Shown piece after piece: positions 1-9,199 of a stretch of DNA of 64,000 nucleotides. This DNA comes from Planomicrobium stackebrandtii (GTDB lineage: Bacteria; Bacillota; Bacilli; Bacillales_A; Planococcaceae), in assembly GCF_030814955.1 (NCBI RefSeq), contig NZ_JAUSWB010000005.1, forward strand, positions 326,329 to 390,328, given 5' to 3'. The notes below the pieces were generated by a model. It was not told where the DNA came from. It did not search any database and worked only from the letters and a program-made list of their open reading frames with translations. The first letter of the stretch is position 1. Every line of letters begins with the position of its first letter. The translations under genes were made by a program, and so were the position numbers.

Positions 1-1
1 A

Positions 2-433
2 GTGGTTCTGACTTTTGGAACTGTCATCGAACAGGGAAGCTCGATGACGTTGGAAAGTGAAGGAACTACTTATGAATTTGACGAAATCACACTTTCAGAT
101 AGTGTCATGACGGGATCTCTGTCGGAAGAACTGCCAAATGCGGCTTACACCATCCGCTGGGAAATCATTGGAGCAGATGGCCATCCGATAGAAGGCGAAG
201 TGCCGTTTGAGTTGAATGTTGAAGCAGTTGCAGAGGAACCTGCGGCAGAAGAGGCAGAAACAGAAGAAGAACCAACAACAGAAGAAGCTGTAGTTGAAAC
301 AGAAACTCCAGCTGAAGAAGAGAATGCTGTCCAACCCGCAGAAGATGAAGGAAACTCGATAATTACAGTTTTCCTTGTGGCAGCATTGCTGGCAGTCGTG
401 TTTATCGCTTACAGGCTATTGAAGAAAAAGTGA
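2..433 (+). CDS. CopC-domain copper-binding membrane protein, C-terminal part
   Basis: The 5' end lies outside the window, so only about 143 C-terminal residues are visible. The segment YTIRWEIIGADGHPIEGEV matches the end of a CopC beta-sandwich domain, an extracytoplasmic copper-binding module. It is followed by a Glu/Ala/Thr-rich spacer (about residues 74-115), one hydrophobic segment (about 119-138) and a Lys-rich tail. This architecture anchors the domain on the outside of the membrane. CopC proteins often neighbour CopD-type permeases, which would lie upstream. The copper role is inferred from the domain only. A terminator follows. Confidence 0.7.
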   Translation: MVLTFGTVIEQGSSMTLESEGTTYEFDEITLSDSVMTGSLSEELPNAAYTIRWEIIGADGHPIEGEVPFELNVEAVAEEPAAEEAETEEEPTTEEAVVETETPAEEENAVQPAEDEGNSIITVFLVAALLAVVFIAYRLLKKK

Positions 434-469
434 AAAATGATTAATTGTTGCAGGAAAGTGACTTTAAGA

Positions 470-520
470 TAAAGAAAAAGCTTACAGCGCCGAAAAATCG
501 GTTCTGTAGGCTTTTTCTGT
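470..520 (+). terminator. Intrinsic terminator after CopC-domain gene
   Basis: AAAAGCTTACAG is followed by a short loop, then CTGTAGGCTTTTTC. The arms pair with one bulge and the 3' arm ends in a T-run. It can also serve the minus-strand SDR gene that ends at 543. Confidence 0.7.
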
Positions 521-542
521 AACTCAGTTATAAAGTTTATGG

Positions 543-1436
543 TTAAGCAGTTGGCATTCCGCCGGTTATGCTGTAAATTTGTCCGGTCACGTAGCTGGAT
601 TCGGTTGAAGCCAGGAATACGTAGACAGATGACAATTCAACAGGCTGTCCTGCGCGGCCAAGTGGAGTCTCAGGTGTGCCTTTTCCGAATTCCGGAATGT
701 TTTCCTGAGGCTGTCCGCCTGAAATTTGCAGAGCTGTCCAGATTGGGCCTGGAGCAACTGAATTTACACGGATGCCCTTCTCTGCCAGTTGTTTAGATAG
801 GGCTTTCGTGAAGCCGATAATGGCAAATTTCGTTGCTGCGTAATCGAGCAGCATCGGGCTCGGGTCAAACCCTTCAACAGAGCTGGTCGTGATGATGGAA
901 GCCCCTGCAGGAAGATGCGGAAGTGCTGCTTTTACCGTCCAGTACATGGAATAGACGTTGACTTGGAAGGTTTTTTCAAGCTGCTCTATCGGCAAATCCA
1001 AAATGTCTTCGACCGCTTGCTGTTTGCCTGCCACTAATGCCAGGATGTCCAGTCCGCCAAGTTCCGAATGTGCCTGTTCGACAAGTTCTTTGCAAAAAGA
1101 TTCGCTGCTCAAATCTCCCGGGATCAAAATGGCTTTGCGCCCTTCTGCTTCGATCAGTTTTTTGACTTCTTCTGCATCCGGCTGTTCCACCGGCAAATAG
1201 TTGATGGCGACGTCTGCGCCTTCTCGTGCATAGGCAATAGCGGCTGCACGGCCGATTCCAGAGTCACCGCCGGTTACAAGCGCTTTGCGTCCGGTTAGTT
1301 TGCCTGATCCGGTATAGCTCTTTTCTCCGCAATCGGGAAGCGGGCTCATTTCGTTTTGAAGGCCGGGCGGCTCTTGATATTGTTTCGGAAAGTCTTCCGT
1401 TGTGTATTGCGTTCTCGGGTTTGGGATATTCGACAT
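543..1436 (-). CDS. SDR family oxidoreductase with N-terminal extension (YhdF/GspA39-like)
   Basis: A 297-residue short-chain dehydrogenase/reductase. The dinucleotide-binding motif TGGDSGIG is at residues 55-62, and the catalytic Ser is near 185 with YAATK at 199-203. The roughly 48-residue Pro-rich leader (PNPRTQY...EPPGLQNEM) is typical of the Bacillus general-stress SDR subgroup and rare in other SDRs. The usual NNAG motif is altered to LVAGKQ near 134-139. The ATG is preceded by GAGGAG at good spacing. It is a single gene facing the CopC terminator. Substrate unknown; a soluble NAD(P)-dependent alcohol or sugar dehydrogenase is likely. Confidence 0.85.
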   Translation of the reverse strand: MSNIPNPRTQYTTEDFPKQYQEPPGLQNEMSPLPDCGEKSYTGSGKLTGRKALVTGGDSGIGRAAAIAYAREGADVAINYLPVEQPDAEEVKKLIEAEGRKAILIPGDLSSESFCKELVEQAHSELGGLDILALVAGKQQAVEDILDLPIEQLEKTFQVNVYSMYWTVKAALPHLPAGASIITTSSVEGFDPSPMLLDYAATKFAIIGFTKALSKQLAEKGIRVNSVAPGPIWTALQISGGQPQENIPEFGKGTPETPLGRAGQPVELSSVYVFLASTESSYVTGQIYSITGGMPTA

Positions 1437-1907
1437 TTAAATCGCTCCTCATAGTGGTAAAAGATGGTTTCTCTTTCTGTCTACCACTAAAAAGCAGGGT
1501 GAAACCTGCCGAAGAGAATGTAAGCGCTCCATGAAGAAAAATGTTGTGATTTACTCTATCTATTACTACATAAGTTGAACTTGAGAATTCTTATTTTAGA
1601 AACCGCTTCTGCCGGATTTGGGCATGCCTCCCATGATAAACCGCGAAGAACACCCATCTTATCGCTCCGCCCAGCAGGCGTTGAACCATTTACATAGCAA
1701 AAAAGGAGCTCGTGTGTTCCATTCTCCAACTTGAAGAGATGAGGAATATGCGCCGACAGCTGCGAAATATCGGCGGCTGAAGATTATTAGTTCAACTTAT
1801 ATAGATTGAGAGAGAGTATATTAGATCATTTCCTTTGATGGAGCCATAAAAACTAAAACAAATGTTAACCCGAGAACCCAACTGCTGCTAACACATCAGC
1901 AAGAATC
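1437..1907. other. Gene-free interval holding a MITE-like inverted-repeat element
   Basis: No supportable ORF lies here. Close to the SDR start are its ribosome binding site and presumably its promoter. The middle of the interval is framed by an exact inverted repeat at 1570-1581 and 1789-1800, listed separately. The remaining stretch from 1801 to 1907 shows nothing recognisable. Confidence 0.5.
1570..1800. repeat. 231-bp element bounded by 12-bp exact terminal inverted repeats
   Basis: ATAAGTTGAACT at 1570-1581 is the exact reverse complement of AGTTCAACTTAT at 1789-1800. The interior has no long ORF and contains partly self-complementary stretches, such as GATAA near 1634 against TTATC near 1659. 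This is the layout of a small non-autonomous element or a decayed transposon end. No clear target-site duplication is visible, so the transposon interpretation is tentative. Confidence 0.4.
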
Positions 1908-2753
1908 CTACTTCCAAAAATTCTGGTAATCGTGAATGTATGTCTCTATTTTTCTTGGCTGCTTGCCTGTCACTTTTTGATAATCAGAAGTTACGCCTTT
2001 CGCCAAGCCCAGTTTGGTGGGGAAGTGGATGCCGACGACGACATTAATGAACCCTTTATCTTTTCCGTGGCTTACCATATATTGCTTGAAATCTTTCGCC
2101 GATGGATTTGTGTAGGATATGGCTACGCGAAGAACATGGGTCATCTTTTCAGCTACTTGTGAAAAATTCAACGCTTCAGAGCCTGTGATCGTATAAGCTT
2201 TATTTTTATGGAGCTGTGGATCTTGAAAAGATAAAGAAACCACCTCAGCCAAATCGCGAACGTCGACAAAGCTTGTTTTGCCCTTGCCAGCCGGAACAAA
2301 AATACGTCGATTTTCTTTGATTTCCTCGCGTAAAAAGTCGTTCAGGTTTTGCATGAAATAGCCGGCACGGACAAAGGTATACGGAATACCTGATTTTCTA
2401 ATCAGCTTTTCGTTTTTATAATGGTGGATAAACGGCAAAAATTGGGCGTCTTTTACTGACAAATAGGTAATATGCTGAACTTCCATTTGTTTTGCTTGCT
2501 CCAGAAACTCAGCAAATCGCAGGCTTCCACCTGGTGGATACATTAAAAAAATTTGGTTAACCCCTTGCAATGCTCGCTTAAAAGTGTCTGGATCAGCAAA
2601 ATCCAAAGCGACAAAATCATATTTATTGCCATAATGCTTGATGGCTTTTTCGGTATTGCGGACTGCACACTTGAATAGCAGGCCTTTGTTCCTTAAACTC
2701 TGAGCAACCTCATAGCCTGAATTGCCAGTAAAACCGGTCACCAGAACAGTCAT
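1908..2753 (-). CDS. NmrA-like / SDR_a5 NAD(P)-binding protein
   Basis: About 281 residues. The N-terminus MTVLVTGFTGNSGYEV is an atypical SDR Rossmann motif (TGxTGxxG), and the rest resembles NmrA and quinone oxidoreductase-like proteins such as YtfG. The YxxxK dyad of classical SDRs is not evident in the expected place, as in many NmrA-type sensors. A GTG nine bases upstream (at 2762) is a possible start, but the ATG gives the canonical N-terminus. It lies 99 bases after the AI-2E gene on the same strand, so it may be the second gene of that transcript. Substrate unknown. Confidence 0.75.
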   Translation of the reverse strand: MTVLVTGFTGNSGYEVAQSLRNKGLLFKCAVRNTEKAIKHYGNKYDFVALDFADPDTFKRALQGVNQIFLMYPPGGSLRFAEFLEQAKQMEVQHITYLSVKDAQFLPFIHHYKNEKLIRKSGIPYTFVRAGYFMQNLNDFLREEIKENRRIFVPAGKGKTSFVDVRDLAEVVSLSFQDPQLHKNKAYTITGSEALNFSQVAEKMTHVLRVAISYTNPSAKDFKQYMVSHGKDKGFINVVVGIHFPTKLGLAKGVTSDYQKVTGKQPRKIETYIHDYQNFWK

Positions 2754-2852
2754 TAGAGTCACCGCTTTCTGTCAAATTTGCTTTCTAACCGCAATTGGTA
2801 TGGACGATTGCCTAACCAGCATCCACCTTTGGATACGAAAGAGCCTCTTGTA

Positions 2853-3932
2853 TTAAACTTTTTCTGTAGCTTTTTCCTCAATGTCTTTTCGTTTGGCATA
2901 GAAATTGGATATGATTGTTTTGACAACGGCGTAAAAAGGAACGGCCAGTATGATGCCCCAAATGCCGGCAATATTCCCGGCGGCTAGTATTAAAGTGATA
3001 ACGGTTAGTGGATGGACATTCAGTGCGTTGCCCATGATGTTCGGCGTGATGAGATTCCCTTCAATTTGCTGTGCCAACAGCATAATAATGGCTACGTACA
3101 CTGCCATAATAGGATCTTGAACCAGTGCAATAATCATGGCTGGAATTACTGCGATATAAGGTCCAAGGAAAGGGATGACATTAGTCGCGACTCCGATTAA
3201 AGCGAGCAGGAACGCATAGTCAAGTCCAATGATCAAGTATCCGATCAGCAGCATGGTACCTACAATCAAACTCACAAATAGCTGACCCACAATATAGGAC
3301 TTTAAGGTTTCATCTATATCATGCAAAGTTTTGCGAATCCAGGTTTTTCGTTCTCCAGAGAAAAACTGAGCAACAAATGGTGCAAACTTACGGTGGTCAA
3401 TTAAAATATAAACCAGGAAAAAAGGGACGAGGATGAGCGCAAGAACACCTGAAAACAATCCCATTAGGAACGCCAGGAACCAAGAGCTGATATTGCCGGC
3501 CAAATCAGTGAATTGTCCAGTCAGCCCGTTTACTTGTTCTCGTACAGAATCCGGCAAATGTTCGCGTTGGTTCAAAAGGTATTGTCCATATTCTTCTGCT
3601 CTTTCGATAATTTCCGGGCCATTATCCGCCAGTGAATTTATTTGCTCAGAAACAATTGGTGCAAGCAAAATATAAAATAGCCATAAAAGGAGACCCATTA
3701 ACGCAAAAATAAGTAAGATGGCTGCCCATTTGGGAAAGTTCTTTTTTTGCAGAAAATGAAGGATGGGCCGAGTTAAATAAAACAGCACTCCGCCAATCAG
3801 CAACGGCAAGAAAATCGTTTCAACAACTACGAAAAGTGGTGAAAATACACCTTGCACTTCGATAAATAAACGAATGATGACTAAAGTCAAAATAATTGCG
3901 ACAGCTGTCTGAAACCAGACTTTATGTGTCAT
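2853..3932 (-). CDS. AI-2E family transporter (PerM/YtvI-like permease)
   Basis: A 359-residue polytopic membrane protein of the AI-2E/PerM family. Hydrophobic segments occur at about 10-30, 35-55 and 65-90. A hydrophilic extracytoplasmic stretch (about 95-160) follows, then four or five C-terminal helices with the family motif region PFLGPYIAVIPAMI. The ATG at 3932 has GAAAGGAG upstream at good spacing; an in-frame start further upstream has none. Family members have been linked to AI-2 export or Na+/H+ exchange, so the cargo is uncertain. A paralog lies at 43705-44937. Confidence 0.85.
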   Translation of the reverse strand: MTHKVWFQTAVAIILTLVIIRLFIEVQGVFSPLFVVVETIFLPLLIGGVLFYLTRPILHFLQKKNFPKWAAILLIFALMGLLLWLFYILLAPIVSEQINSLADNGPEIIERAEEYGQYLLNQREHLPDSVREQVNGLTGQFTDLAGNISSWFLAFLMGLFSGVLALILVPFFLVYILIDHRKFAPFVAQFFSGERKTWIRKTLHDIDETLKSYIVGQLFVSLIVGTMLLIGYLIIGLDYAFLLALIGVATNVIPFLGPYIAVIPAMIIALVQDPIMAVYVAIIMLLAQQIEGNLITPNIMGNALNVHPLTVITLILAAGNIAGIWGIILAVPFYAVVKTIISNFYAKRKDIEEKATEKV

Positions 3933-4092
3933 TAGAACACTCCTTTCGATATGTATAAATGTAGAGTTAAAGGTGTGTAGCAAAACAGATACAACTATAG
4001 CGGTCAAGAAGCCTTTTTTTGGTCATAGTCCACTTTTAGCACAAGTACCCTTAACGGTATCACTTTAATCTGCATAATTTGAATCCATAGAA

Positions 4093-4124
4093 AAAGCGGA
4101 TTGCATATTGCTGCAATCCGCTTT
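4093..4124. terminator. Terminator downstream of hxlR-family gene
   Basis: A perfect 13-bp stem, AAAGCGGATTGCA against TGCAATCCGCTTT, with a 6-nt loop. On the minus strand it continues into a T-rich stretch, so it ends the HAD/HxlR transcript. Confidence 0.85.
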
Positions 4125-4130
4125 GTTCGT

Positions 4131-4493
4131 TCAAGCATTTTTATTGGTTTCAATCGTCATGTCCAAATTTTGCTCCATATAATCTTTGCCCCATTCGTAC
4201 ATGGAGTCAAGAATGGGAATCAGGCTGCGTCCCTGGTCGGTAAGAGAATACTCGACTTTAGGGGGCACAACCGGATAGATTTCGCGATGTACAATCAAGT
4301 GTTCTTCCAGTTCACGCAATTGAGTCACAAGCATGCGCTGGGTGATGCCTGGCATCAGATTTTTCAGCTCGCCAAACCGTTTTGTTCCTTCTTTGCCTAA
4401 ATGCCAGAGGATCAACATCTTCCACTTTCCGCCGATGATCGAAAGCGTCAGTTCTTTTTCGCAATTAAAGCTTTTTTCTCCCAAGTTGGGCAT
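4131..4493 (-). CDS. HxlR/MarR-type winged-helix transcriptional regulator
   Basis: 120 residues, the usual size of HxlR-family regulators. The fold is visible from [22 protein letters not shown] through [25 protein letters not shown] (helix-turn-helix) to the wing region [15 protein letters not shown]. The Cys at about residue 11 is shared with redox- or aldehyde-sensing members. The ATG at 4493 has AGAGAGGAAG upstream and lies inside the 3' end of the HAD gene (29-bp overlap), implying translational coupling. In B. subtilis HxlR activates hxlAB in response to formaldehyde. Here hxlAB lies about 1.7 kb away on the same strand, so a role there is possible but unproven. Confidence 0.8.
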   Translation of the reverse strand: MPNLGEKSFNCEKELTLSIIGGKWKMLILWHLGKEGTKRFGELKNLMPGITQRMLVTQLRELEEHLIVHREIYPVVPPKVEYSLTDQGRSLIPILDSMYEWGKDYMEQNLDMTIETNKNA

Positions 4494-5325
4494 GGTCTTC
4501 GCTTCCTCTCTCCGCTGCGGCCACTTTCCGCGGTTCCAGAATAAACGCATCAATCGCATGGCGTACACCTTCGTCATTGTTGGTAAGCGAGGTGTAGTCG
4601 GCAATCTCTTTCACTTCCTGTACAGCATTGCCCATGGCGATGCCAAAGCCGGCCGCTTTGACCAGCTCAAAATCATTGTGGTTATCGCCGATCCCGATAA
4701 TTTCAGAGCGGTCGATGCCAAGATGGTTCGCCAGGAACAAAAGAGCAGTTCCTTTGTTTGCTTCAGGATGCGTCACTTCCAAGTAGTTCTTTTTGGACTT
4801 CTCGATATAGGCCGAGTCGCCGAATATTATCTGCAATTCTTTTTGCAGAAGATCCAATACATCGGGTTCGTCGATAAAGAGCAGTTTCGTAAACCCTTTT
4901 TGCGCGAGCCTCATCAAGTCTGGTTCTACTGCATACGGTACTTGGACAGCATTGGCATAAGCGATCAGCTTGTCCGTTTCCGCAGCCCCGTAAAGAATAT
5001 CGTTTTGATAGACTTGCAAGTGAATGTTTTTCTCACGGGCAATGTGGATTAACTTTTTGGCAATGTCAGGGGAGACGGCACGCTCATACAATGCGTCCGC
5101 TTCCCCTACAGCCTTGATCATAGCACCTTGGTAAGTGATCAGCGGTGCATCGATTCCCAACTGCTGTGCCACGAGTTTTGCGGAAGAGAACATCCTTCCC
5201 GTCGCAATCGTGACCACCGTTCCCAGTTCTATCGCTTTTTGGACGGCAGCCACGGTTCCCGGTGAAATGGTCAGTTCGTCTGTGAAGAGCGTTCCATCAA
5301 GGTCGATCGCAATCATTTTATACAT
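4465..5325 (-). CDS. Cof-type HAD-superfamily phosphatase
   Basis: 286 residues, typical of Cof/YxeH-like sugar-phosphate or flavin phosphatases. Motif I is IDLDGTL at residues 7-13, with the nucleophile Asp8. Motif II/III and the C2B cap follow, and motif IV is [12 protein letters not shown] near residues 205-216, followed by the family's [15 protein letters not shown]. The ATG at 5325 is preceded by AAGGAG at 6-7 nt; an earlier in-frame ATG lacks such a site. It overlaps the downstream hxlR-like gene by 29 bp and follows the cyclase gene after 32 bp, so the three probably form one transcript. Substrate unknown. Confidence 0.85.
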   Translation of the reverse strand: MYKMIAIDLDGTLFTDELTISPGTVAAVQKAIELGTVVTIATGRMFSSAKLVAQQLGIDAPLITYQGAMIKAVGEADALYERAVSPDIAKKLIHIAREKNIHLQVYQNDILYGAAETDKLIAYANAVQVPYAVEPDLMRLAQKGFTKLLFIDEPDVLDLLQKELQIIFGDSAYIEKSKKNYLEVTHPEANKGTALLFLANHLGIDRSEIIGIGDNHNDFELVKAAGFGIAMGNAVQEVKEIADYTSLTNNDEGVRHAIDAFILEPRKVAAAERGSEDHAQLGRKKL

Positions 5326-5357
5326 AGGTTTGCTCCTTGGAATTTCTTTTGCCAACT

Positions 5358-5978
5358 TTAAAAATTCAATCCTTCAAACAGCATGACTCTGGCAGGAGAA
5401 GCATCGGTGCCGGCTAATTTTAGCGGCGCTGCCACCATAAAGTATTCGCCTTGCTCAACTTCCTTCAAGCGCAGGCCTTCGATGATGATGATGTCATGGG
5501 CGAATAATGTTTTATGCGTTGGGTGGCCTTCCTGGCTTCGTTCGATTCCAAGGGCGTCTGTTCCCACTCCGCGAATCCCGAGCTCTGCAAGGTAGTTTGC
5601 CCCGTCTTCTGCAAGGTAGATAAAGTCGAAATTGAAATGGTCGTCAAAAGAGTTTTTTGTTTTAAATAGAACAAAGTCTTCCTTTTCAATCTCGAACCCT
5701 TCCAGGTCCGCTTTTGAAATGCCATTCTCGGATGCCGTCAAATCCAGCACTTTGCATTGCCCTACAAGTTTGTCCAACGAAATCGATTCAAACGTTTCGC
5801 CGCCAACAGTCATATGAAGCGGGGCGTCGATGTGCGTTCCTGTATGGACATCCATCTCCAAACGTGTTTCTGTCACATAGCCGTTTGTCAGCTGATTTAG
5901 TTTTGGCTGTTTCTCCGGTTTGTCTTTATATACGGCCATTCCTTCAAAAATTTCACCTGTTACATCATACATTTTCAT
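5358..5978 (-). CDS. Cyclase / kynurenine-formamidase-like metal hydrolase
   Basis: About 206 residues. The metal-binding signature HTGTHIDAPLH of the KynB/cyclase family (HxGTHxDxPxH) lies at about residues 45-55. The rest shows the family's segments LDLTAS and GVGTDALGIE. Members hydrolyse N-formylkynurenine or other amides and lactones. No tryptophan-catabolism genes are nearby, so kynurenine is not supported. The start chosen has AAGG nine bases upstream; an ATG two codons downstream is also possible. It heads the HAD/HxlR group. Confidence 0.8.
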   Translation of the reverse strand: MKMYDVTGEIFEGMAVYKDKPEKQPKLNQLTNGYVTETRLEMDVHTGTHIDAPLHMTVGGETFESISLDKLVGQCKVLDLTASENGISKADLEGFEIEKEDFVLFKTKNSFDDHFNFDFIYLAEDGANYLAELGIRGVGTDALGIERSQEGHPTHKTLFAHDIIIIEGLRLKEVEQGEYFMVAAPLKLAGTDASPARVMLFEGLNF

Positions 5979-6100
5979 CCAATCAATCCTTCCGTTGCAG
6001 ATAGTTTCTTTCACAGTATGTTCAGCTTGGCATGCTTTTTGGGCGTCTGTCCAGTGAAAGTGCTTGGACTATTCCCAGCTTTGGGTCTGTGGAACAAGAA

Positions 6101-6141
6101 AAATAAGCATGAGCCTAAAAAATTCAGGCTCATGCTTATTT
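6101..6141. terminator. Strong terminator after hxlB
   Basis: A perfect 16-bp stem, AAATAAGCATGAGCCT against AGGCTCATGCTTATTT, with a 9-nt loop and a U-run on the minus transcript. It lies immediately after the hxlB stop and separates hxlAB from the cyclase group. Confidence 0.9.
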
Positions 6142-6144
6142 ATT

Positions 6145-6699
6145 TTACTCTAAATTGGCATGCCTGCCGTACATAGTATCGGATTCGAGCCCTTTTTTAT
6201 CCATAAATCTCAGAATCACCGCATCGTAGAATAGGAGAAGCGACTGCTCAAACAGTGAGCCCATCGGTTGGATGGACTTGCCGCTGGCACCGTCCGCTTT
6301 TGCTTGAGCCGGAATTTCAATTGTAATGTCTGCGAGACTTCCAATTGCAGACTGAGGATTAATGGTTATAGCCACTACCAAAGCACCGATGTCTTTTGCT
6401 TTTTCTGTCATCGCTGCAAGGCTCTGGGTTTCGCCCGAACCGGAACCGACGATGAAAATATCATCGGGTTCCAAATTCGGAGTCACCGTTTCGCCTACCA
6501 CATATGCATCCAAGCCGACGTGCATCATGCGCATGACAAAGGCTTTTGCCATAAAGCCGGAGCGGCCGCCGCCTGCGACAAATATTTTCTCTGCCTGCAG
6601 GATGCCGGTCACCAGCTTTTCAGCTTCTGTATCGTCAATAAGTGTTAGCGTCTGGTTTAGTTCGGCCAAAATTTCTTCTGTAAAGCTCGTGGTGTTCAT
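6145..6699 (-). CDS. hxlB: 6-phospho-3-hexuloisomerase
   Basis: 184 residues, the normal length for PHI. It has a SIS (sugar isomerase) domain, with VAGGGRSGFMAKAFVMRM at about 41-58 and SGSGET at 86-91 forming the sugar-phosphate site. It converts D-arabino-hex-3-ulose 6-phosphate to fructose 6-phosphate, the second step of formaldehyde fixation by the ribulose-monophosphate pathway. It begins 1 bp after the hxlA stop, so the pair is co-translated. Identification is strong because it pairs with an HPS gene. Confidence 0.95.
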   Translation of the reverse strand: MNTTSFTEEILAELNQTLTLIDDTEAEKLVTGILQAEKIFVAGGGRSGFMAKAFVMRMMHVGLDAYVVGETVTPNLEPDDIFIVGSGSGETQSLAAMTEKAKDIGALVVAITINPQSAIGSLADITIEIPAQAKADGASGKSIQPMGSLFEQSLLLFYDAVILRFMDKKGLESDTMYGRHANLE

Positions 6700-6700
6700 G

Positions 6701-7342
6701 TTACACGGTCACGCTTTCTTTGATCAGGTTCTGGATTTTTTCAGCTTCTGCGCCTTTGTCGTCTTTGCTTGTGATGCCGCCGCCGACAATGATCAAGTCA
6801 GGTTGTGCTTTGATGACTTCTGGCAATGTTTCCAGTTTGATGCCGCCAGCTATAGCTGTGCGTGCGTTTTTCACGACGCTTTTAATGGTGCGCAAGTCTT
6901 CAAAAGAATCTTTGCCTTCTGCCTGCAAATCGTATCCAGTGTGGACACAGATGTAATCTGCTCCAAGAAGATCAAGTTCTGCCGCACGTGTTTTAACGTC
7001 TTTTACAGCAATCATGTCTACAAGAATTTTCTTGCCTTGTTTTTTCGCTTCTTCAACTGCGCCTTTGATAGATGAATCTTCTGCTTGTGCAAGGATTGTG
7101 ACAATGTCTGCACCTGCCGCAGAGGCATTCGATACTTCATAAGCTGCAGCGTCCATGATTTTTACGTCTGCAAGAACTTCCAGGTTCGGAAACGCTGCTT
7201 TCATTTCTGTAACGGCTTTTAAGCCTTCTTTGTTGATGACCGGAGTTCCGATTTCAACGATATCGATAAAAGCCTCTACTTCTTTAACCAATTCGATTGC
7301 TTGTGGAATGTCTACTAAATCTAATGCTAGTTGTAATTTCAT
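6701..7342 (-). CDS. hxlA: 3-hexulose-6-phosphate synthase
   Basis: 213 residues, starting MKLQLALDLVDIPQAIEL. The orotidine-decarboxylase-suprafamily active site DVKIMD is at residues 59-64, and the phosphate-binding IVGGGIT loop is near the C-terminus. It condenses formaldehyde with ribulose 5-phosphate to arabino-hexulose 6-phosphate. The ATG at 7342 has GAGGAG upstream; the 20 in-frame residues further upstream have no ribosome site. It forms an operon with hxlB. It is divergent from zwf across a 275-bp region, which links formaldehyde fixation to NADPH production by the dissimilatory RuMP cycle. Confidence 0.95.
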   Translation of the reverse strand: MKLQLALDLVDIPQAIELVKEVEAFIDIVEIGTPVINKEGLKAVTEMKAAFPNLEVLADVKIMDAAAYEVSNASAAGADIVTILAQAEDSSIKGAVEEAKKQGKKILVDMIAVKDVKTRAAELDLLGADYICVHTGYDLQAEGKDSFEDLRTIKSVVKNARTAIAGGIKLETLPEVIKAQPDLIIVGGGITSKDDKGAEAEKIQNLIKESVTV

Positions 7343-7480
7343 ATATATGAATCTCCTCATATTCTTATTTTGGCTCACACTCAGTCTAAGTCCTACTGGC
7401 ATTTTTGTGAAGTACGCACTTTGAAATCACATACTGACAAAAAGTATACCATCAGTGATGGCATGGATAGAATTGTTTCT

Positions 7481-7491
7481 GTGCCAGGCAC
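7481..7491. repeat. Short palindrome GTGCCAGGCAC
   Basis: An 11-base near-perfect palindrome in the hxlA/zwf divergent region. Similar GTGCCTGGCAC motifs occur as dispersed short repeats in several Bacilli. A regulatory role is not shown by the sequence. Confidence 0.35.
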
Positions 7492-7514
7492 CTAATGTGT
7501 TTTAAGCTGCGTAC

Positions 7515-7543
7515 TTACATAAAGGGAGACAAGCTACTATAAT
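7515..7543 (+). promoter_or_regulatory. Predicted SigA promoter of zwf
   Basis: TTACAT (7515-7520), a 17-bp spacer and a consensus TATAAT (7538-7543), located 75 bp upstream of the zwf start. The -10 is perfect and the -35 is two bases from consensus. Confidence 0.6.
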
Positions 7544-7617
7544 GGAAGCTGTTGTGATTATCAGATGCGTTTACAAGCTGCAGAAAATAGAGTGATAGAG
7601 TGGGAGAGGTTTAGTGC

Positions 7618-9135
7618 ATGAGTATCGAGAGTTTAACGGAAGAATTTAATCGTATAGATGAATTGGACGAATCTCAAAGAGAATGGGTCATGCAAGACAT
7701 GACTTTTGTTTTGTTTGGAGCGACCGGGGATCTGGCACAGCGAAAGCTGTTTCCTGCGCTTTATAACTTATATCTTGATAACAAGCTGCCAGACACAATT
7801 TCGATTGTGGGGTTGGGCAGAAGAAATTACACAGACGGAGTGTTTCAAGAGAAAATAGAAAAATCGCTCCATACCTACTCCAGAAAAGCTGTTCAGTCAG
7901 CTACTTTGCAAGAGTTTTTAGAGAAGTTCCGGTATTGCATATTCGATGCAACCGAAACAGAGGCCTATCAACAGCTGGATGAACTCATCGAAAAAAGAGA
8001 AAACGAACTGGGCATTCCGCAAAATCGGCTGTTTTACTTGTCAGTGGCGCCAGGGTTAATCGATGGAATTGCTTCCAACCTGCACGCAACCGGAGTCTCA
8101 AAGAGCAGCGGATGGAATCGCCTCATTGTCGAAAAACCATTTGGCCGGGATCTGGAGACGGCAAGAACACTCAATCATAATTTGGGGAAAGTGTTCAAGG
8201 AAGAGGAAATCTACAGAATAGACCACTATCTTGGCAAGCCGATGGTTCAAAACCTGAAAACCCTGGTTATGGCAAATCCGGTGCTGGGGTCGCTGCTGAA
8301 CCATCACCAAATTTCAAATGTCCAAATTACAGCGAGCGAGACGGTCGGGATAGAAGACCGGGCAGGTTATTATGACAAGGCCGGGGCGATTCGCGACATG
8401 GTCCAAAATCACCTGTTGCAGCTGGTAATGATGACTGCCGTTCATTTGCCGGACAACCTTATGGTAAATACAAGCCGGGTTAATAAGACCGAAATCATTG
8501 AGTCGCTTCAACCGATTGTAAAAGAACAGGCGCATCAGAACATTATCCGTGGACAGTACGAGTCTGGAGAGATTCAAGATTCTCCGGCTGCCGGGTACCG
8601 GGAAGAAGAGGGAGTCGCTGATCTCTCGAAAAATGATACGTATGTTGCCGCACGAATTGCGATTGACCATCCATCGTGGAGAGGGATTCCTTTTTATATC
8701 CGGACCGGCAAGCGAATGAATGAAAAATCTACTCAAATTGTCATTGAGTTTGAAAACAGAGCGATGGATTCAGAAATGCTAAAAGGAGCCGCTCCCAATT
8801 TAGTGATGGTTGAAATCAGCCCCAATGAAAGCATTTCGCTGCGCGTAAATTTAAAAGATGCTGCCAGCAACCAATTCAAGCCGGTTTGGACCAATTTGTC
8901 CACGAACTCAGAAGATCAGCCGGAAGCTTACGAGCTGCTGCTCTACGATGCACTCCGCGGCAACTCCACATTTTTTGCCAACTGGAGAGAAGTGGAACTG
9001 TCGTGGGAATGGATTCAACCGGTATTGGAAGCTTTCCAGGAAGATTTACTGCCGTTGCATTTTTATCCTGCCGGTTCAAAGGGTCCGAGAGCTGCCAATG
9101 AATTGTTGATGGCTGATGGATATAAATGGTGGTAG
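7618..9135 (+). CDS. zwf: Glucose-6-phosphate 1-dehydrogenase
   Basis: 505 residues, slightly longer than typical (about 490) because of a 28-residue acidic leader before the Rossmann fold. The coenzyme motif GATGDLA is at 34-40. The G6PDH active-site signature RIDHYLGK is at 200-207, and KPFGRD lies near 173-178. It oxidises glucose 6-phosphate to 6-phosphogluconolactone, yielding NADPH. Opposite hxlAB, it could close an oxidative cycle for formaldehyde. No gnd or pgl gene is visible here. The start has GGGAGAGG upstream; an internal ATG nearer the Rossmann motif cannot be excluded. Confidence 0.95.
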   Translation: MSIESLTEEFNRIDELDESQREWVMQDMTFVLFGATGDLAQRKLFPALYNLYLDNKLPDTISIVGLGRRNYTDGVFQEKIEKSLHTYSRKAVQSATLQEFLEKFRYCIFDATETEAYQQLDELIEKRENELGIPQNRLFYLSVAPGLIDGIASNLHATGVSKSSGWNRLIVEKPFGRDLETARTLNHNLGKVFKEEEIYRIDHYLGKPMVQNLKTLVMANPVLGSLLNHHQISNVQITASETVGIEDRAGYYDKAGAIRDMVQNHLLQLVMMTAVHLPDNLMVNTSRVNKTEIIESLQPIVKEQAHQNIIRGQYESGEIQDSPAAGYREEEGVADLSKNDTYVAARIAIDHPSWRGIPFYIRTGKRMNEKSTQIVIEFENRAMDSEMLKGAAPNLVMVEISPNESISLRVNLKDAASNQFKPVWTNLSTNSEDQPEAYELLLYDALRGNSTFFANWREVELSWEWIQPVLEAFQEDLLPLHFYPAGSKGPRAANELLMADGYKWW

Positions 9136-9199
9136 AAACCATTCTTGGCAAGAGCACATAGCTCCGCCAAAGATTAAAAAGACTATTCAGACATTTAGT

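Noticed and set aside
5358..5978. kynB in a tryptophan-degradation operon
   Set aside because: The formamidase signature is present, but no kynA or kynU gene is close by.
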